DNA of 64,000 nt from Plastoroseomonas hellenica (GTDB taxonomy: Bacteria; Pseudomonadota; Alphaproteobacteria; Acetobacterales; Acetobacteraceae), in assembly GCF_018129085.1 (NCBI RefSeq), contig NZ_JAAGBB010000026.1:43526-107525 (forward strand), given 5' to 3'. The notes below the pieces were generated by a model. The model had not been told where the DNA came from. It ran no database searches and was given only the letters and a program-made list of their open reading frames with translations. Below are positions 7,968-17,084 of this stretch, in pieces (positions within the stretch are counted from its first letter, which is position 1; every line of letters begins with the position of its first letter). The position numbers and the translations under genes are program-made.

Positions 7968-9293
7968 ATGCGGGCGGCGCGTTGCGGGACGCGCCGCAAG
8001 CGGCGGTGCCGACCGCTCACTTCGGCGAAGATCGCGGCGCTGCTGCTCGCGACCCCAGCCTGGGCGGAGGGCAGCGCCTGCGAAGCGGGGGCCGCGGTCG
8101 CGGCCGGCATCTGCCTCCAGGGCGAGGCGCTGGTCGATGCCGTCACCGTGGCGCGGGGCGGCGTGCGGCGCGGGGAAACGGCGCTCGGGCAGTTGCGGCT
8201 GCGGTTGGAGGCCGATCTCGGCATGACGGCCGGCCTCGATCGCTGGCGCTTCGCGGCCGGTGTCGTCGGCATCTACGGGCGGCAAGCCACGGCGACCCAT
8301 GCCGGCAGCCTGGCCGCGGTCAGCAGTGCCGAGGCGCTCTCCACCTTGCGCCTCGGCGAATTGTGGCTGGAGCGGGAGCTCGACGGCATCGGGTCGCTGC
8401 GCTTCGGGCAATTGGCGGCCGATGCCGAATTCGCGGTGGCCGATGCGGCCGCCAATCTGGTGAACGGCAGCTTCGGCTGGCCGGTGGCGCTGAGCACCAG
8501 CCTGCCCGCCGGCGGCGCCGCCTATCCTTTCGCGGTGCCCGGGTTGCGCCTGGCGTTCGGCGATCCCGTTGATGGCCCGGCATTCAGGATCGGGCTCTTC
8601 TCGGGCAATCCCGGCGGGCGCCATGGCGCAGCGACGGATCCCCAGCGCCACAACCGCTACGGCACGCTGTTTCCCGTCCATGGCGGGGGCTTCGCGATCG
8701 CCGAGGGCAGTTTCGCGGTTGCCGATACGGCCAGCCTGAAGCTCGGCGGCTGGTTCCACAATGGCGGCTTCGATGACCAGCGGCGCGACGTGGCCGGGCT
8801 GTCGCTCGCCGATCCCGCCGGCAACGGCGTACCGCGCCGGCATGGCAGTAATTTTGGCGGCTATGGCGTCGCGGAAGCGACCATCTGGCGCGGCGAGGCG
8901 GGGCAGCGCATCGCGGTCTTCGGCCGCGCCTTCGCGCAGCCGGGGGACCGCAACCTGGTCAGCGCCCAGTTCGATGCCGGCCTGGCCTGGTACAATCCCC
9001 TCGGGCGCGATGGCGAGGCCTTCTCGCTCGGCGTCAGCCAGGCCCGCATCGGCCGCGCCGCGCGCGGGCTGGACCGCGACCGGCAGGGCTTCGGCGAAGC
9101 CCGCACGACCCGGGATGCGGAAACCGTGGTCGAGGCGAATTACGAGGTGCCGCTGGTGCCGGCGCATCTGTTCATCCGGCCCCTGGTGCAATGGATCATC
9201 CACCCCGGCGCGCGCGAGCCGGATCCGCGCGCCGGGCCGCGGCCGCTGCGCGATGCGGTGGTGCTGGGCTTCAGGCTGCGCGCGGCGATCTGA
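7968..9293 (+). CDS. OprB-like carbohydrate-selective outer-membrane porin
   Basis: The 441-residue protein begins with a basic stretch and a hydrophobic signal ending ATPAWAEG, so cleavage after AWA is likely. The mature part is rich in alternating hydrophobic and polar strands with many Gly and aromatic residues (GFGEARTTRDAET, FIRPLVQWIIHPG), as in OprB-type 16-strand barrels. The ending PDAVVLGFRLR-like pattern (RDAVVLGFRLRAAI) is the final strand. It would let a sugar or organic acid cross the outer membrane. It starts two bases after the ThDP enzyme and is probably its operon partner. Confidence 0.8.
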   Translation: MRAARCGTRRKRRCRPLTSAKIAALLLATPAWAEGSACEAGAAVAAGICLQGEALVDAVTVARGGVRRGETALGQLRLRLEADLGMTAGLDRWRFAAGVVGIYGRQATATHAGSLAAVSSAEALSTLRLGELWLERELDGIGSLRFGQLAADAEFAVADAAANLVNGSFGWPVALSTSLPAGGAAYPFAVPGLRLAFGDPVDGPAFRIGLFSGNPGGRHGAATDPQRHNRYGTLFPVHGGGFAIAEGSFAVADTASLKLGGWFHNGGFDDQRRDVAGLSLADPAGNGVPRRHGSNFGGYGVAEATIWRGEAGQRIAVFGRAFAQPGDRNLVSAQFDAGLAWYNPLGRDGEAFSLGVSQARIGRAARGLDRDRQGFGEARTTRDAETVVEANYEVPLVPAHLFIRPLVQWIIHPGAREPDPRAGPRPLRDAVVLGFRLRAAI

Positions 9294-9412
9294 CGCAGGT
9301 CTTTTCGGCGCGCCACGGCTCACCGAACGCGAATCAGCCCCCAGTTCCTGCGGGCATCTTCGCCGATCCGGGATTGTCGTCCGGACGGCATCGGTTTTGG
9401 GAGGACGGACGA

Positions 9413-10186
9413 ATGGAGCTCGGACTTCGAGGCAAGCGCGTGCTGGTGACCGGCGCCTCCAAGGGCATCGGTCTCGCCTGCGCTGCCGCCTTCGCGGCGG
9501 AAGGCTGCGACCTGGTGCTGGTCTCGCGCGGCGCCGAGGCGCTGGAAGCGGCGGCAGCCGGGATCCGCGCGCGGCACAATGTCGGGGTCGCCGCGCATGC
9601 CGCCGATCTCGGTGACGGCGCAGCGCGGGAAGGGCTCAAGGCCGCGCATCCCGGCATCGATATCCTGGTGAACAATGCCGGCGCGATTCCGGGCGGGCGG
9701 CTTGCCGATATCGACATGGCGCGCTGGCAGCAGGCCTGGGCGCTGAAGGTGATGGGCTACATCCATCTCTGCCAGCTCTATCTGCCGGGGATGGAGGCGG
9801 CGAAGGCCGGCGCCATCGTCAACATCATCGGCATGGCGGGGCGTGCACCGCGTGCGGACTACATCTGCGGCGCCGCGGGCAATGCCGCGCTGATCGCCTT
9901 CACCCAGGCGCTCGGCGGGCGCAGCGTGGACCAGGGCGTGCGCGTCACCGGCATCAACCCCGCCGCGACCCGCACCGATCGCATCATCACCCTGTCGAAG
10001 AGCCGCGCCGCGCAGAAATTCGGCGACGAGAGCCGCTGGGAGGAGATGCTGCAGGGCTTGCCTTTCGGCCGCCCGGCGGAACCGGAGGAGATCGCGGCGC
10101 TGGCCGTCTTCCTGGCATCGAAGCCCGGCAGCTATCTCAGCGGCACCGTCGTCGACGTGGATGGCGGCGGCATGTTCCGCGGCTGA
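9413..10186 (+). CDS. Short-chain dehydrogenase-like protein lacking the Tyr/Lys catalytic pair
   Basis: The 257-residue protein has a complete SDR dinucleotide-binding motif (TGASKGIGLA near residue 14) and the NNAG strand (ILVNNAGAIPGG). The catalytic SDR motif YxxxK is not present in register. The stretch ADYICGAAGNAALIAF, aligned on the conserved AL pair, puts Gly at the tyrosine position and Asn at the lysine position. A tyrosine does occur three residues earlier. The same variation occurs in the gene at 29924. GGGAGG upstream supports this ATG. A hairpin terminator follows. Confidence 0.82.
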   Translation: MELGLRGKRVLVTGASKGIGLACAAAFAAEGCDLVLVSRGAEALEAAAAGIRARHNVGVAAHAADLGDGAAREGLKAAHPGIDILVNNAGAIPGGRLADIDMARWQQAWALKVMGYIHLCQLYLPGMEAAKAGAIVNIIGMAGRAPRADYICGAAGNAALIAFTQALGGRSVDQGVRVTGINPAATRTDRIITLSKSRAAQKFGDESRWEEMLQGLPFGRPAEPEEIAALAVFLASKPGSYLSGTVVDVDGGGMFRG

Positions 10187-10196
10187 GCAAGAAGAA

Positions 10197-10225
10197 GCCC
10201 GCCCGCACGGTTCGTGCGGGCGGGC
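10197..10225. terminator. Bidirectional hairpin terminator
   Basis: A perfect 12-base-pair stem (GCCCGCCCGCAC with GTGCGGGCGGGC) closes a five-base loop between two convergent genes. On the minus strand it is followed by CTTCTTCTT, so it should stop the lipoprotein transcript well. It can also block the rightward SDR transcript. Confidence 0.85.
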
Positions 10226-10264
10226 CAAGTCGGACGCGGGCCGGCAGCCCGTGTCGAGGACGCT

Positions 10265-11395
10265 TCAGCGTGCCGTGGTGCCGCCGGTCAGGCCGCCGAG
10301 CAGGCCGGTGACCGGGCTCAGCAGGCCACCCGCCGCACCGCCCGTGGCGCCGCCGCCGGCGACACCGCCGACCAGGCCGGTCACCGTGCCGACCACGCCG
10401 CCGACCAGGCCGGTCACCGGGGCGAGCGCGCCACCGGTGGTCCCGCCGGTCGCCCCGCCGAGCACGCCGGTCACCGGGGCGAGCAGGCCACCACCGGTGC
10501 CACCCGTCGCGCCACCCAGCAGGCCGGTGACCGGGGCGAGCACGCCACCGGTCGCACCGCCCGTGGCGCCGCCCACGACGCCTGTGACGCCGCCGAGCAC
10601 GCCGTTCACGGCGCCGACCGCCCCGCCGACCACGCCGCCCACCGTGCCGACCAGGCCCGTGACAGTGCCGTTCACCGGCGTCGCGAGGCCAGCGACGGTG
10701 TTGCGGTTCACGGCGCCGCCGGTGACGCCGCCGAGCACGTCGCCGACATTGGTCAGCACCGTGGGCAGCGTGCTGGTCAGCACATTGCCGCCCGACGCGG
10801 TGGTCGGCAGCAGCGTGCCGTTGACCACGGCGCCGCGGGCGGTGGTCGATGACAAGGCGCTGGCCGAGAGCAGGCTCGGGGTATTGGCGCCGGCGCCGGA
10901 GCCCAGCAGATTCTGGTCGGCGACGGTGACGCGGAGCAGCGGATCGAGGATCGAACCGACCGGGTTGGCGCTCTGCCCGCTGAGCGCGCCGGTCAGGCCG
11001 GTGACCGCGCCGCCGACCGCACCCTGAAGCGTGGCCGGCACATTGGCCGGGAGCGAGACGATGGCCGCCGGCGTGCCGTTGACGGGGACGGTGATGGTCG
11101 TGCCGGTGTTCGGGTCGGTGGTGATGCCGACGCCGGCCGTCGTGGTGGTCGAGGTATTGGTGGTCGGCGGCGGGTTGTTGGGGCCACCGCCGCCGCCCGG
11201 CGGATTGGCGCCGCCACCACCACCCGGCGGCGGCGTGGTGCCACCGCCGCCCGGCGGGTTGGTGCCGCCACCGCCCGGAGGATTGACGCTGCCGAAGTCG
11301 AGGCCGCCGCCACCACCGCCATTGCAGGCGGCGAGCAGCGCCACGGAAGCAACGGTCAGCAAAAGACCGGTGCGAGGGGAACGTCTCGTCGCCAT
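10265..11395 (-). CDS. Gly/Pro-rich repeat lipoprotein
   Basis: The 376-residue protein starts MATRRSPRTGLLLT and has the lipobox ALLAAC, so the mature protein probably begins at Cys24 with a lipid anchor. A glycine run follows, then a tract of repeats of the type NPPGGGGT (about residues 35-75) and a threonine-rich linker. The C-terminal half has many imperfect repeats of the type APVTGLLGGATGG. The composition suggests a flexible or beta-repeat surface protein. No enzyme motif is visible and I cannot name a family. The start was set at the ATG nearest the signal; an upstream ATG at 11440 adds a polar stretch. It stands alone between convergent and divergent neighbours. Confidence 0.75.
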   Translation of the reverse strand: MATRRSPRTGLLLTVASVALLAACNGGGGGGLDFGSVNPPGGGGTNPPGGGGTTPPPGGGGGANPPGGGGGPNNPPPTTNTSTTTTAGVGITTDPNTGTTITVPVNGTPAAIVSLPANVPATLQGAVGGAVTGLTGALSGQSANPVGSILDPLLRVTVADQNLLGSGAGANTPSLLSASALSSTTARGAVVNGTLLPTTASGGNVLTSTLPTVLTNVGDVLGGVTGGAVNRNTVAGLATPVNGTVTGLVGTVGGVVGGAVGAVNGVLGGVTGVVGGATGGATGGVLAPVTGLLGGATGGTGGGLLAPVTGVLGGATGGTTGGALAPVTGLVGGVVGTVTGLVGGVAGGGATGGAAGGLLSPVTGLLGGLTGGTTAR

Positions 11396-11590
11396 TCTCT
11401 GGGCATCCTTGTGGCTCGGTGGCTGGCGTCGTTCCAGCAACGCCGCGATGCCGCCACGCTAGGATGTCGAGAAAGGCTACAGTGTCAGGTTGTGTCCGGA
11501 TTTATTTCGACCGCCGACCAGAGTCGTGCGGCGTTGCCGCAACGCGGCCATCGCTGAGAGCCCGTTGTTTTCAAACGGTCTCGGACAGCG

Positions 11591-13315
11591 TCACGCCGGC
11601 ACGAGCCGGACCTTGCCGCGGCGGACCAGCCGCCCCGGCAATGCGCCGGTCGCCTCGCCATCGCGATAGGTGACGGCGCCAGCGACCACAGTAGCGCGAT
11701 AGCCGCGGGCGCGCTGCAGCAGCCGGCGGCCGCCGGCCGGCAGGTCGGCCACCATGCGCGGCGCCTGCAGCGCCAGCCGGTCGGGGTCGATGACGTTGAG
11801 ATCCGCCTTCATCCCCCGCGCCAGCACTCCGCGATCCCTGAGGCCGGCGGCGCGCGCGGTGTCCGATGTCTGGCGGCGGATCAGCTCCGGCAGGGGAATG
11901 CCCTCCCGCTTGCCCCAATGGGTCAGCAGGAAGGTCGGGAAGCTGCCATCGGAGATGAAGCCGACATGCGCGCCGCCATCGGAGAGGCCGACCACGGCAT
12001 TCGGGTGCCGCAGGCATTCACCGCTGGCCGACAGCGTGTAGTCGGCGAAGTTGGTCAGCGGCGCGAAGATGAAGCCGTGGCCATCCTCGGCGAGCAGCGT
12101 GTCATAGGCGAGCTCCGCGGCAGTGATGCCGGCGCGCTGGGCGCGGGCCGCGATCGATGCCTCGCGCGGCGGCGCATAGTCCGGCGGATCGCCGAAGGGG
12201 AACATGCGCTCATAGGAGAGCCGGGTGATGAGCGGAAAGCTGCTGCCGGCGACCGGATCCTCGGACAGGATGCGCGCGCGCATCGCCGGGTCGCGCATCG
12301 CCTGCACGCGCTGCGCCAGCGGCAGATGCGCGATCGCCTTGTAGGACGGCGTGCCGGAGAAGGGGTTTTGTGAGCCCTGCAAGCCCAGCAGGATGCCGAT
12401 GGGGCGCGGCGGGAAGACCGGGCGGATCGGCAGGCCCTCGGCGGCGGCGGCGTCCGAGAGCGCCAGCAACTCGCGCCAGGCCTCGGTGCGGTCATGCCGT
12501 GCGGTCAGCGAGAACAGCACGGGGCGGCGCGTCGCCTCCACCAGGCGGCGGACCATGGCGAATTCCGTCGCGGGGTCGGGCGTGTTCCAGTCGGAGACCA
12601 GCTCCACCAGGCCGCCGCCGCCTTCGCCGAGGCCGCGTGCGATGCCGATCAGCTCATCCTCCTGCGCGCGGAGCGAGGGGGTCGGGTCGCCGGCCAGCGT
12701 CTTGTGGCTGATGGTGCGGGAGGTGGAGAAGCCGAAGGCGCCGGCCGCAGCCGCGTCGCGGGCGATGGTGCGCATGGCCGCGATATCCGCGGGTGTCGCA
12801 TCCTCGAGCCGCATGGCGCGGTCGCCCATCACGTTCACCCGGATCGCGGCATGCGGCAGCAGCGTGCAGATGTCGGTGTCGCGCGGACGCTGCTCCAGCA
12901 CGTCGAGATATTCGGCGAAGCTCTCCCAGCGGAAATCGAGGCCCTCGTGCAGCGCGGGGGCCGGGATGTCCTCGACGCCTTCCATCAGTTCGATCAGGCG
13001 GTTGCGGTCGCCTGGCTTCACCGGGGCGAAGCCGACGCCGCAATTGCCCATCACGACTGTGGTCACGCCATGCCAGGCGGAAGGCTGCAGGTGCGAATCC
13101 CACACGGCCTGGCCGTCGTAGTGGGTGTGGATGTCGACGAAGCCCGGCGTGACGAGGTCGCCGCGCGCGTCGATCTCCTCGGCGCCCGAACCCTCGATCC
13201 GGCCGATGGCGGCGATGCGCCCATCCTCGAGGGCGATATCGGCCTCGCGCGGTGCGGCACCGGTACCGTCGATCACCGTGCCGTTGCGGATGACCAGGTC
13301 GTGGCGCGCGGCCAT
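11591..13315 (-). CDS. D-aminoacylase/N-acyl-D-amino-acid deacylase family amidohydrolase (copy 1)
   Basis: The 574-residue protein is an amidohydrolase-superfamily enzyme of the D-aminoacylase group. The metal ligands begin with DIHTHYDGQ (His63, His65), and the NCGVGFAPV loop supplies Cys92, a bridging ligand in D-aminoacylase. Late motifs are GLSDGGAHVGF with the catalytic aspartate and KADLNVIDPDRL at the closing beta domain. A likely activity is deacylation of N-acyl-D-amino acids or ring opening of a related amide. GGAGG stands before the ATG at 13315. It lies head to head with the Bug receptor, and a close relative follows at 14481. Confidence 0.85.
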   Translation of the reverse strand: MAARHDLVIRNGTVIDGTGAAPREADIALEDGRIAAIGRIEGSGAEEIDARGDLVTPGFVDIHTHYDGQAVWDSHLQPSAWHGVTTVVMGNCGVGFAPVKPGDRNRLIELMEGVEDIPAPALHEGLDFRWESFAEYLDVLEQRPRDTDICTLLPHAAIRVNVMGDRAMRLEDATPADIAAMRTIARDAAAAGAFGFSTSRTISHKTLAGDPTPSLRAQEDELIGIARGLGEGGGGLVELVSDWNTPDPATEFAMVRRLVEATRRPVLFSLTARHDRTEAWRELLALSDAAAAEGLPIRPVFPPRPIGILLGLQGSQNPFSGTPSYKAIAHLPLAQRVQAMRDPAMRARILSEDPVAGSSFPLITRLSYERMFPFGDPPDYAPPREASIAARAQRAGITAAELAYDTLLAEDGHGFIFAPLTNFADYTLSASGECLRHPNAVVGLSDGGAHVGFISDGSFPTFLLTHWGKREGIPLPELIRRQTSDTARAAGLRDRGVLARGMKADLNVIDPDRLALQAPRMVADLPAGGRRLLQRARGYRATVVAGAVTYRDGEATGALPGRLVRRGKVRLVPA

Positions 13316-13456
13316 GGCGTTTCCTCCGGTTCTTTGCAGCCAGGCTAGGCGCATCGCGCCCACCTGGCCAGACGGGTTGCCGCGCGCGCCCGGGCGTGGT
13401 GGCATGCGGCCGGCGCAGCGCCGGACACAAGAGCGCGCGCCGGGAGAGGACAGCCG

Positions 13457-14440
13457 ATGCACATCAGTCGCCGCACACTCATCGCCGGAGCCGCCTCGGC
13501 GCCGCTCGCGGTCGCCACGGCGCCGCTTGCCACCGCTGCCGCGCAAGGGGTCTGGGTGCCGGACCGCACCATCACCATGATCGTCGCCTTCGCGCCGGGT
13601 GGCGGCACGGATGTCGCGGCACGGACGCTGGCGCGCGCCATGGAGAAGGATCTCGGCCAGTCGGTGGTGGTGGTGAACCGCCCCGGTGCCGGCGGCGAGA
13701 TCGGCTGGAGCGAGCTTGCCCGCGCGCGACCTGACGGCGCCACCATCGGCTTCATCAACACGCCGAACATCGTCACCATCCCGATCGAGCGCCGCGCGCG
13801 CTTTCGGCTGGAGGATTTCTCGCCGATCGCGAACATCGTCGACGATCCCGGCGGCTACTGGGTGCTGAACGACAGCCCGATCCGCAGCCTGGCCGATCTC
13901 GTCCGCGAAGCGCGGGAGAAGCCGGGGCAGGTCGCCTATGGCACCACTGGCGTCGGCTCCGACGATCACCTCGCCACGCTCACCTTCGAGCGGCAGGCGA
14001 ATGTGCGGCTGCTGCACGTGCCCTTTGCCGGATCCTCGCAAGTGCGCAACGCCATCCTCGGGCGCAGCATCCACCTCGCCGCCATGAACATGGGGGAGGG
14101 GTTGAACGACATGCGGAACGGGCTGCTGCGGCCGCTCGGCCAGATGGCCGCCGAACGCTGGGCCCCGGTGCGGGAGGTGCCGACCTTCCGGGAGCTGGGC
14201 TTCGACCTGGTCCAGGGTTCCATGCGCGGCGTCGCGGCGCCTGCGGGCATGCCGTTGCCGGTGATGAACCGCATCGCGCTGTCGGTCGAGCATGCGCTGG
14301 CCGATGACGAGTTCAAGCGTTCCGCGGCGCAGCAGGACCTGCCGCTGCGCTACCTGGGGCCGGAGGCCTACATGACCGCGCTGCGGTCGCTGCGCGACGA
14401 ATACACGGCGCTCTGGGCGCAGCATCCGTGGCGCGACTAA
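13457..14440 (+). CDS. Bug/TctC-family periplasmic receptor
   Basis: The 327-residue protein has a signal with a twin-arginine pair (ISRRTLIAGAAS) and an alanine-rich cleavage region. Bug-family marks are ITMIVAFAPGGGTDVAARTLA, VVVVNRPGAGGEIGW and the central HVPFAGSSQ. These receptors bind carboxylates or amides in the periplasm and normally feed TctAB permeases, but no permease gene is nearby. It sits between two D-aminoacylase-like genes, so the ligand may be an N-acyl amino acid or similar amide (inference). The downstream amidohydrolase starts 40 bases later, probably in the same operon. Confidence 0.88.
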   Translation: MHISRRTLIAGAASAPLAVATAPLATAAAQGVWVPDRTITMIVAFAPGGGTDVAARTLARAMEKDLGQSVVVVNRPGAGGEIGWSELARARPDGATIGFINTPNIVTIPIERRARFRLEDFSPIANIVDDPGGYWVLNDSPIRSLADLVREAREKPGQVAYGTTGVGSDDHLATLTFERQANVRLLHVPFAGSSQVRNAILGRSIHLAAMNMGEGLNDMRNGLLRPLGQMAAERWAPVREVPTFRELGFDLVQGSMRGVAAPAGMPLPVMNRIALSVEHALADDEFKRSAAQQDLPLRYLGPEAYMTALRSLRDEYTALWAQHPWRD

Positions 14441-14480
14441 TGCGCTGCTCTGAATCGGCCGCACCAACTAACCGGAGGCA

Positions 14481-16205
14481 ATGATGCCTGAAGAGGTCGA
14501 TATCCTGATCCGTGGCGGCCATGTCGCGGATGGCGGCGGCGGAGAGCCGGTGGAGGCGGATGTCGCGATCCGCGGCGATCGCATCGCGGCCGTGGGGCGA
14601 CGCCTCTCCGCACGCGGCACCGAGGAGATCGATGCGCGCGGGCTGCTGGTGACGCCGGGCTTCGTCGATATCCACACCCATTACGACGCCCAGGTGACAT
14701 GGGCGGAGAGCGTCCTCTCCTCCTCTTGGAACGGCGTGACCACGGCGCTGATCGGCAATTGCGGCGTCGGCTTCGCACCCTGCCGGCCGGAACGGCGCGA
14801 CATGCTCGTGCGGCTGATGGAGGGTGTCGAGGACCTGCCGGAGGTGGTGCTGACGGAGGGCCTGCCCTGGAACTGGCAGAGCTTCCCCGAATACCTCGAA
14901 GCCATCGCGGCGCGCCGCTACGACCTCGATGTCGCGGCGCAGGTGCCGCATGCGGCGCTGCGCGTGCATGTGATGGGCGAGCGTGGCGCCGAACGCGAGC
15001 CGGCGACCGAGACGGATCGGGAGGAGATGGCGCGGCTCGCGGTGGAGGGCATCCGTGCCGGCGCGCTCGGCTTCTCCACCTCGCGGGCGATCGCACACAA
15101 GACGCTGGCGGGAGAGCCGATCCCGACGCTCGGCGCGGCGGAGGCGGAACTGGCGGCGGTGGCGCGCGGAATCCGGGCGCTCGGCGAAGGCTGGATGCAG
15201 GTGATCTCCGACTTCGACGAACCGGATGAGGAATTCGCGCTGCTGCAACGGGTCGCGGCCTTGTCCGGGCGTCCCATGACCTTCTCGCTGTTGCAGCGGG
15301 AGAGCCGGCCGGGGCTGTGGCGCGACCTGCTCGCCAAGGTGAGCGCGGCCAATGCCGAGGGCACCCGGATGCTGGCGCAGGTGATGGGCCGTCCGGTCGG
15401 GCTGATGTTCGGCTTCGAGCTGAGCCAGCACCCGTTCCTGCACCGCCCTTCCTTCAAGCCGATCGCCGATCTGCCCTTCGAGGCGCGGATGGCACGGCTC
15501 CGTGATCCCGCCTTCCGCGACCGGCTGCTGGCGGAGGAGACGGCGGATCCCGCGCTGCGCGCACGGCACGAGACCTGGACGCGCATCTTCCGGCTCGGCG
15601 ATCCCCCGGATTACGAGCCGCATCCCGACACCTCGGTCGCGGCGGAGGCCGCGCGGCGCGGCGTGGCACCGGCGGCGCTGGCCTATGACTGGATGATGGA
15701 GAGGGATGGGCGCGCCATCCTGAACCGGCCGCTGCTGAACTATGCCGATGGCGACCTGGATGCGATCGGCGAGATGCTGCGGCATCCGCACACGGTGACC
15801 GGCCTTGGCGATGGCGGCGCCCATGTCGGCTATATCTGCGATGCAAGCGCGACCACGCATATGCTGGTGCACTGGGCCCGCGATCGCAGCCGTGGGGCGA
15901 AGCTGCCGCTCGGCTTCGCGGTGAAGCGCATCACGCGTGACAATGCGATGGCGGTCGGCCTCGCGGATCGCGGGTTGATCGCACCCGGGCACAAGGCGGA
16001 TGTGAACGTGATCGACCATGGCAGGCTGCAACTCCGCGTGCCGGAGATGCGCTACGATCTGCCGGCCGGCGGCAAGCGCCTGGTGCAGCGGGCGGATGGC
16101 TATGTCGCCACCATCCTTTCGGGGCAGGTGACCTTCCGGGACGGTGTGTCGACGGGCGCGCTGCCGGGGCGGCTGGTCAGGGGTGCGCAGCACCCCCTTG
16201 CGTGA
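14481..16205 (+). CDS. D-aminoacylase/N-acyl-D-amino-acid deacylase family amidohydrolase (copy 2)
   Basis: This enzyme is 574 residues, the same length as the copy at 11591, and the two align through most blocks. These include DIHTHYDAQ (His65, His67), GNCGVGFAP (Cys94), [26 protein letters not shown] and [11 protein letters not shown]. The pair therefore derives from a duplication now split around the Bug receptor. Metal-dependent hydrolysis of an N-acyl-D-amino acid or similar compound is the family expectation. CCGGAGG precedes a double ATG; the first is used here. A metallo-hydrolase gene follows after 53 bases. Confidence 0.85.
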   Translation: MMPEEVDILIRGGHVADGGGGEPVEADVAIRGDRIAAVGRRLSARGTEEIDARGLLVTPGFVDIHTHYDAQVTWAESVLSSSWNGVTTALIGNCGVGFAPCRPERRDMLVRLMEGVEDLPEVVLTEGLPWNWQSFPEYLEAIAARRYDLDVAAQVPHAALRVHVMGERGAEREPATETDREEMARLAVEGIRAGALGFSTSRAIAHKTLAGEPIPTLGAAEAELAAVARGIRALGEGWMQVISDFDEPDEEFALLQRVAALSGRPMTFSLLQRESRPGLWRDLLAKVSAANAEGTRMLAQVMGRPVGLMFGFELSQHPFLHRPSFKPIADLPFEARMARLRDPAFRDRLLAEETADPALRARHETWTRIFRLGDPPDYEPHPDTSVAAEAARRGVAPAALAYDWMMERDGRAILNRPLLNYADGDLDAIGEMLRHPHTVTGLGDGGAHVGYICDASATTHMLVHWARDRSRGAKLPLGFAVKRITRDNAMAVGLADRGLIAPGHKADVNVIDHGRLQLRVPEMRYDLPAGGKRLVQRADGYVATILSGQVTFRDGVSTGALPGRLVRGAQHPLA

Positions 16206-16258
16206 TGCGGCGGTCGCGCCACACTCCGGCGCGATCCCAGCCTTTGGAGCAGACCGAC

Positions 16259-16969
16259 ATGGAAATCACCTGGTTCGGCCATTCGGCCTTTCGTTTGCGC
16301 TTCTCCGGCGCCACCGTGCTGATCGACCCGTTCCTGACCGGCAACGGCACCTTCAAGGGTGATGTCGCGGCGGAGACCGCCGGCGCCACCCATATCCTGC
16401 TGAGCCACGGCCATTCCGACCATATCGGCGACACGCTGAAGATCGCGGAGGCGACGGGCGCTAAGGTGGTGTCGAATTTCGAGGTCTGCATGTACCTCGC
16501 CAAGCGCGGCCTCAAGAGCTTCGATCCGATGAACACCGGCGGCGGCACCGACCAGGGTGCCTTCCGGGTGACGCTGACCCAGGCCTTCCATTCCTCCTCG
16601 GCGATCGACGAGAACGGGGTGATCCAGGATCTCGGCCTGCCGAACGGGCTGGTGATCACGCCGACCGATACGAAGGAGCCGACCGTCTACCACATGGGCG
16701 ACACCGACATCTTCTCCGACATGGCGTTGATCGAGGAACTGCACGCGCCCAAGGTGGTGATGGTGCCGGTCGGCGACCGCTTCACCATGGGGCCGAAATC
16801 CGCGGCGCTGGCGATGCGCCGCTTCCTGCCGGGTGCCGCGACCGTGGTGCCGGTCCACTACGCCACCTTCCCCATGCTGCTGCCGAATGCCGATGGCTTC
16901 GTCGCCGCCATGGGCGACCAGGCCTCGCGCGTGAAGGTCGCGACGCCGGGCCAGCCTTTCTCCGTTTAA
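16259..16969 (+). CDS. UPF0173-type metal-dependent hydrolase (metallo-beta-lactamase fold)
   Basis: The 236-residue protein starts [13 protein letters not shown] and carries [12 protein letters not shown], the HxHxDH zinc motif, near residue 49, with YHMGDTDIF and a late HYATFP segment. This pattern defines the UPF0173 group, whose substrate is unknown. The ATG at 16259 has TTTGGAG upstream; a longer frame from 16202 has no ribosome site. It probably ends the operon with the amidohydrolase and is closed by the tandem palindromes at 16975. Confidence 0.88.
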   Translation: MEITWFGHSAFRLRFSGATVLIDPFLTGNGTFKGDVAAETAGATHILLSHGHSDHIGDTLKIAEATGAKVVSNFEVCMYLAKRGLKSFDPMNTGGGTDQGAFRVTLTQAFHSSSAIDENGVIQDLGLPNGLVITPTDTKEPTVYHMGDTDIFSDMALIEELHAPKVVMVPVGDRFTMGPKSAALAMRRFLPGAATVVPVHYATFPMLLPNADGFVAAMGDQASRVKVATPGQPFSV

Positions 16970-16974
16970 ACCGC

Positions 16975-17081
16975 GCAGATCGCCGCAGGGCGGTATCGCC
17001 CGGAGGCGTGAATCTGCGCGGCAACTAAACCCTGGCAGATCGCCGTAGGGCGGTATCGCCCGGAGGCGTGAATCTGCGCGG
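16975..17081. repeat. Tandem pair of palindromic repeats (GATTCACGCCT family)
   Basis: Two nearly identical units, about 47 bases each, start at 16975 and 17035 (60-base period). Each reads GCAGATCGCCG, AGGGCGGTATCGCCC, GGAGGCGTGAATCTGC, so the outer arms (GCAGAT with ATCTGC) and the inner arms (GGGCGGT/ATCGCCC) pair. They fill the space between convergent genes and reach to three bases before the next stop codon. Related single copies, inverted, occur at 29873 and 44648. They may serve as terminators in both directions. Confidence 0.85.
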
Positions 17082-17084
17082 CCG

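Noticed and set aside
10161..11027. Rightward Pro/Thr/Val-rich 288-codon frame
   Set aside because: It is the complement of the repeat lipoprotein; GGT-rich codons read backwards give Pro and Thr repeats. The minus-strand frame has a signal and lipobox, this one does not.
16975..17081. Short CRISPR array
   Set aside because: Only two units, each palindromic along its whole length, with no variable spacers and no cas genes.
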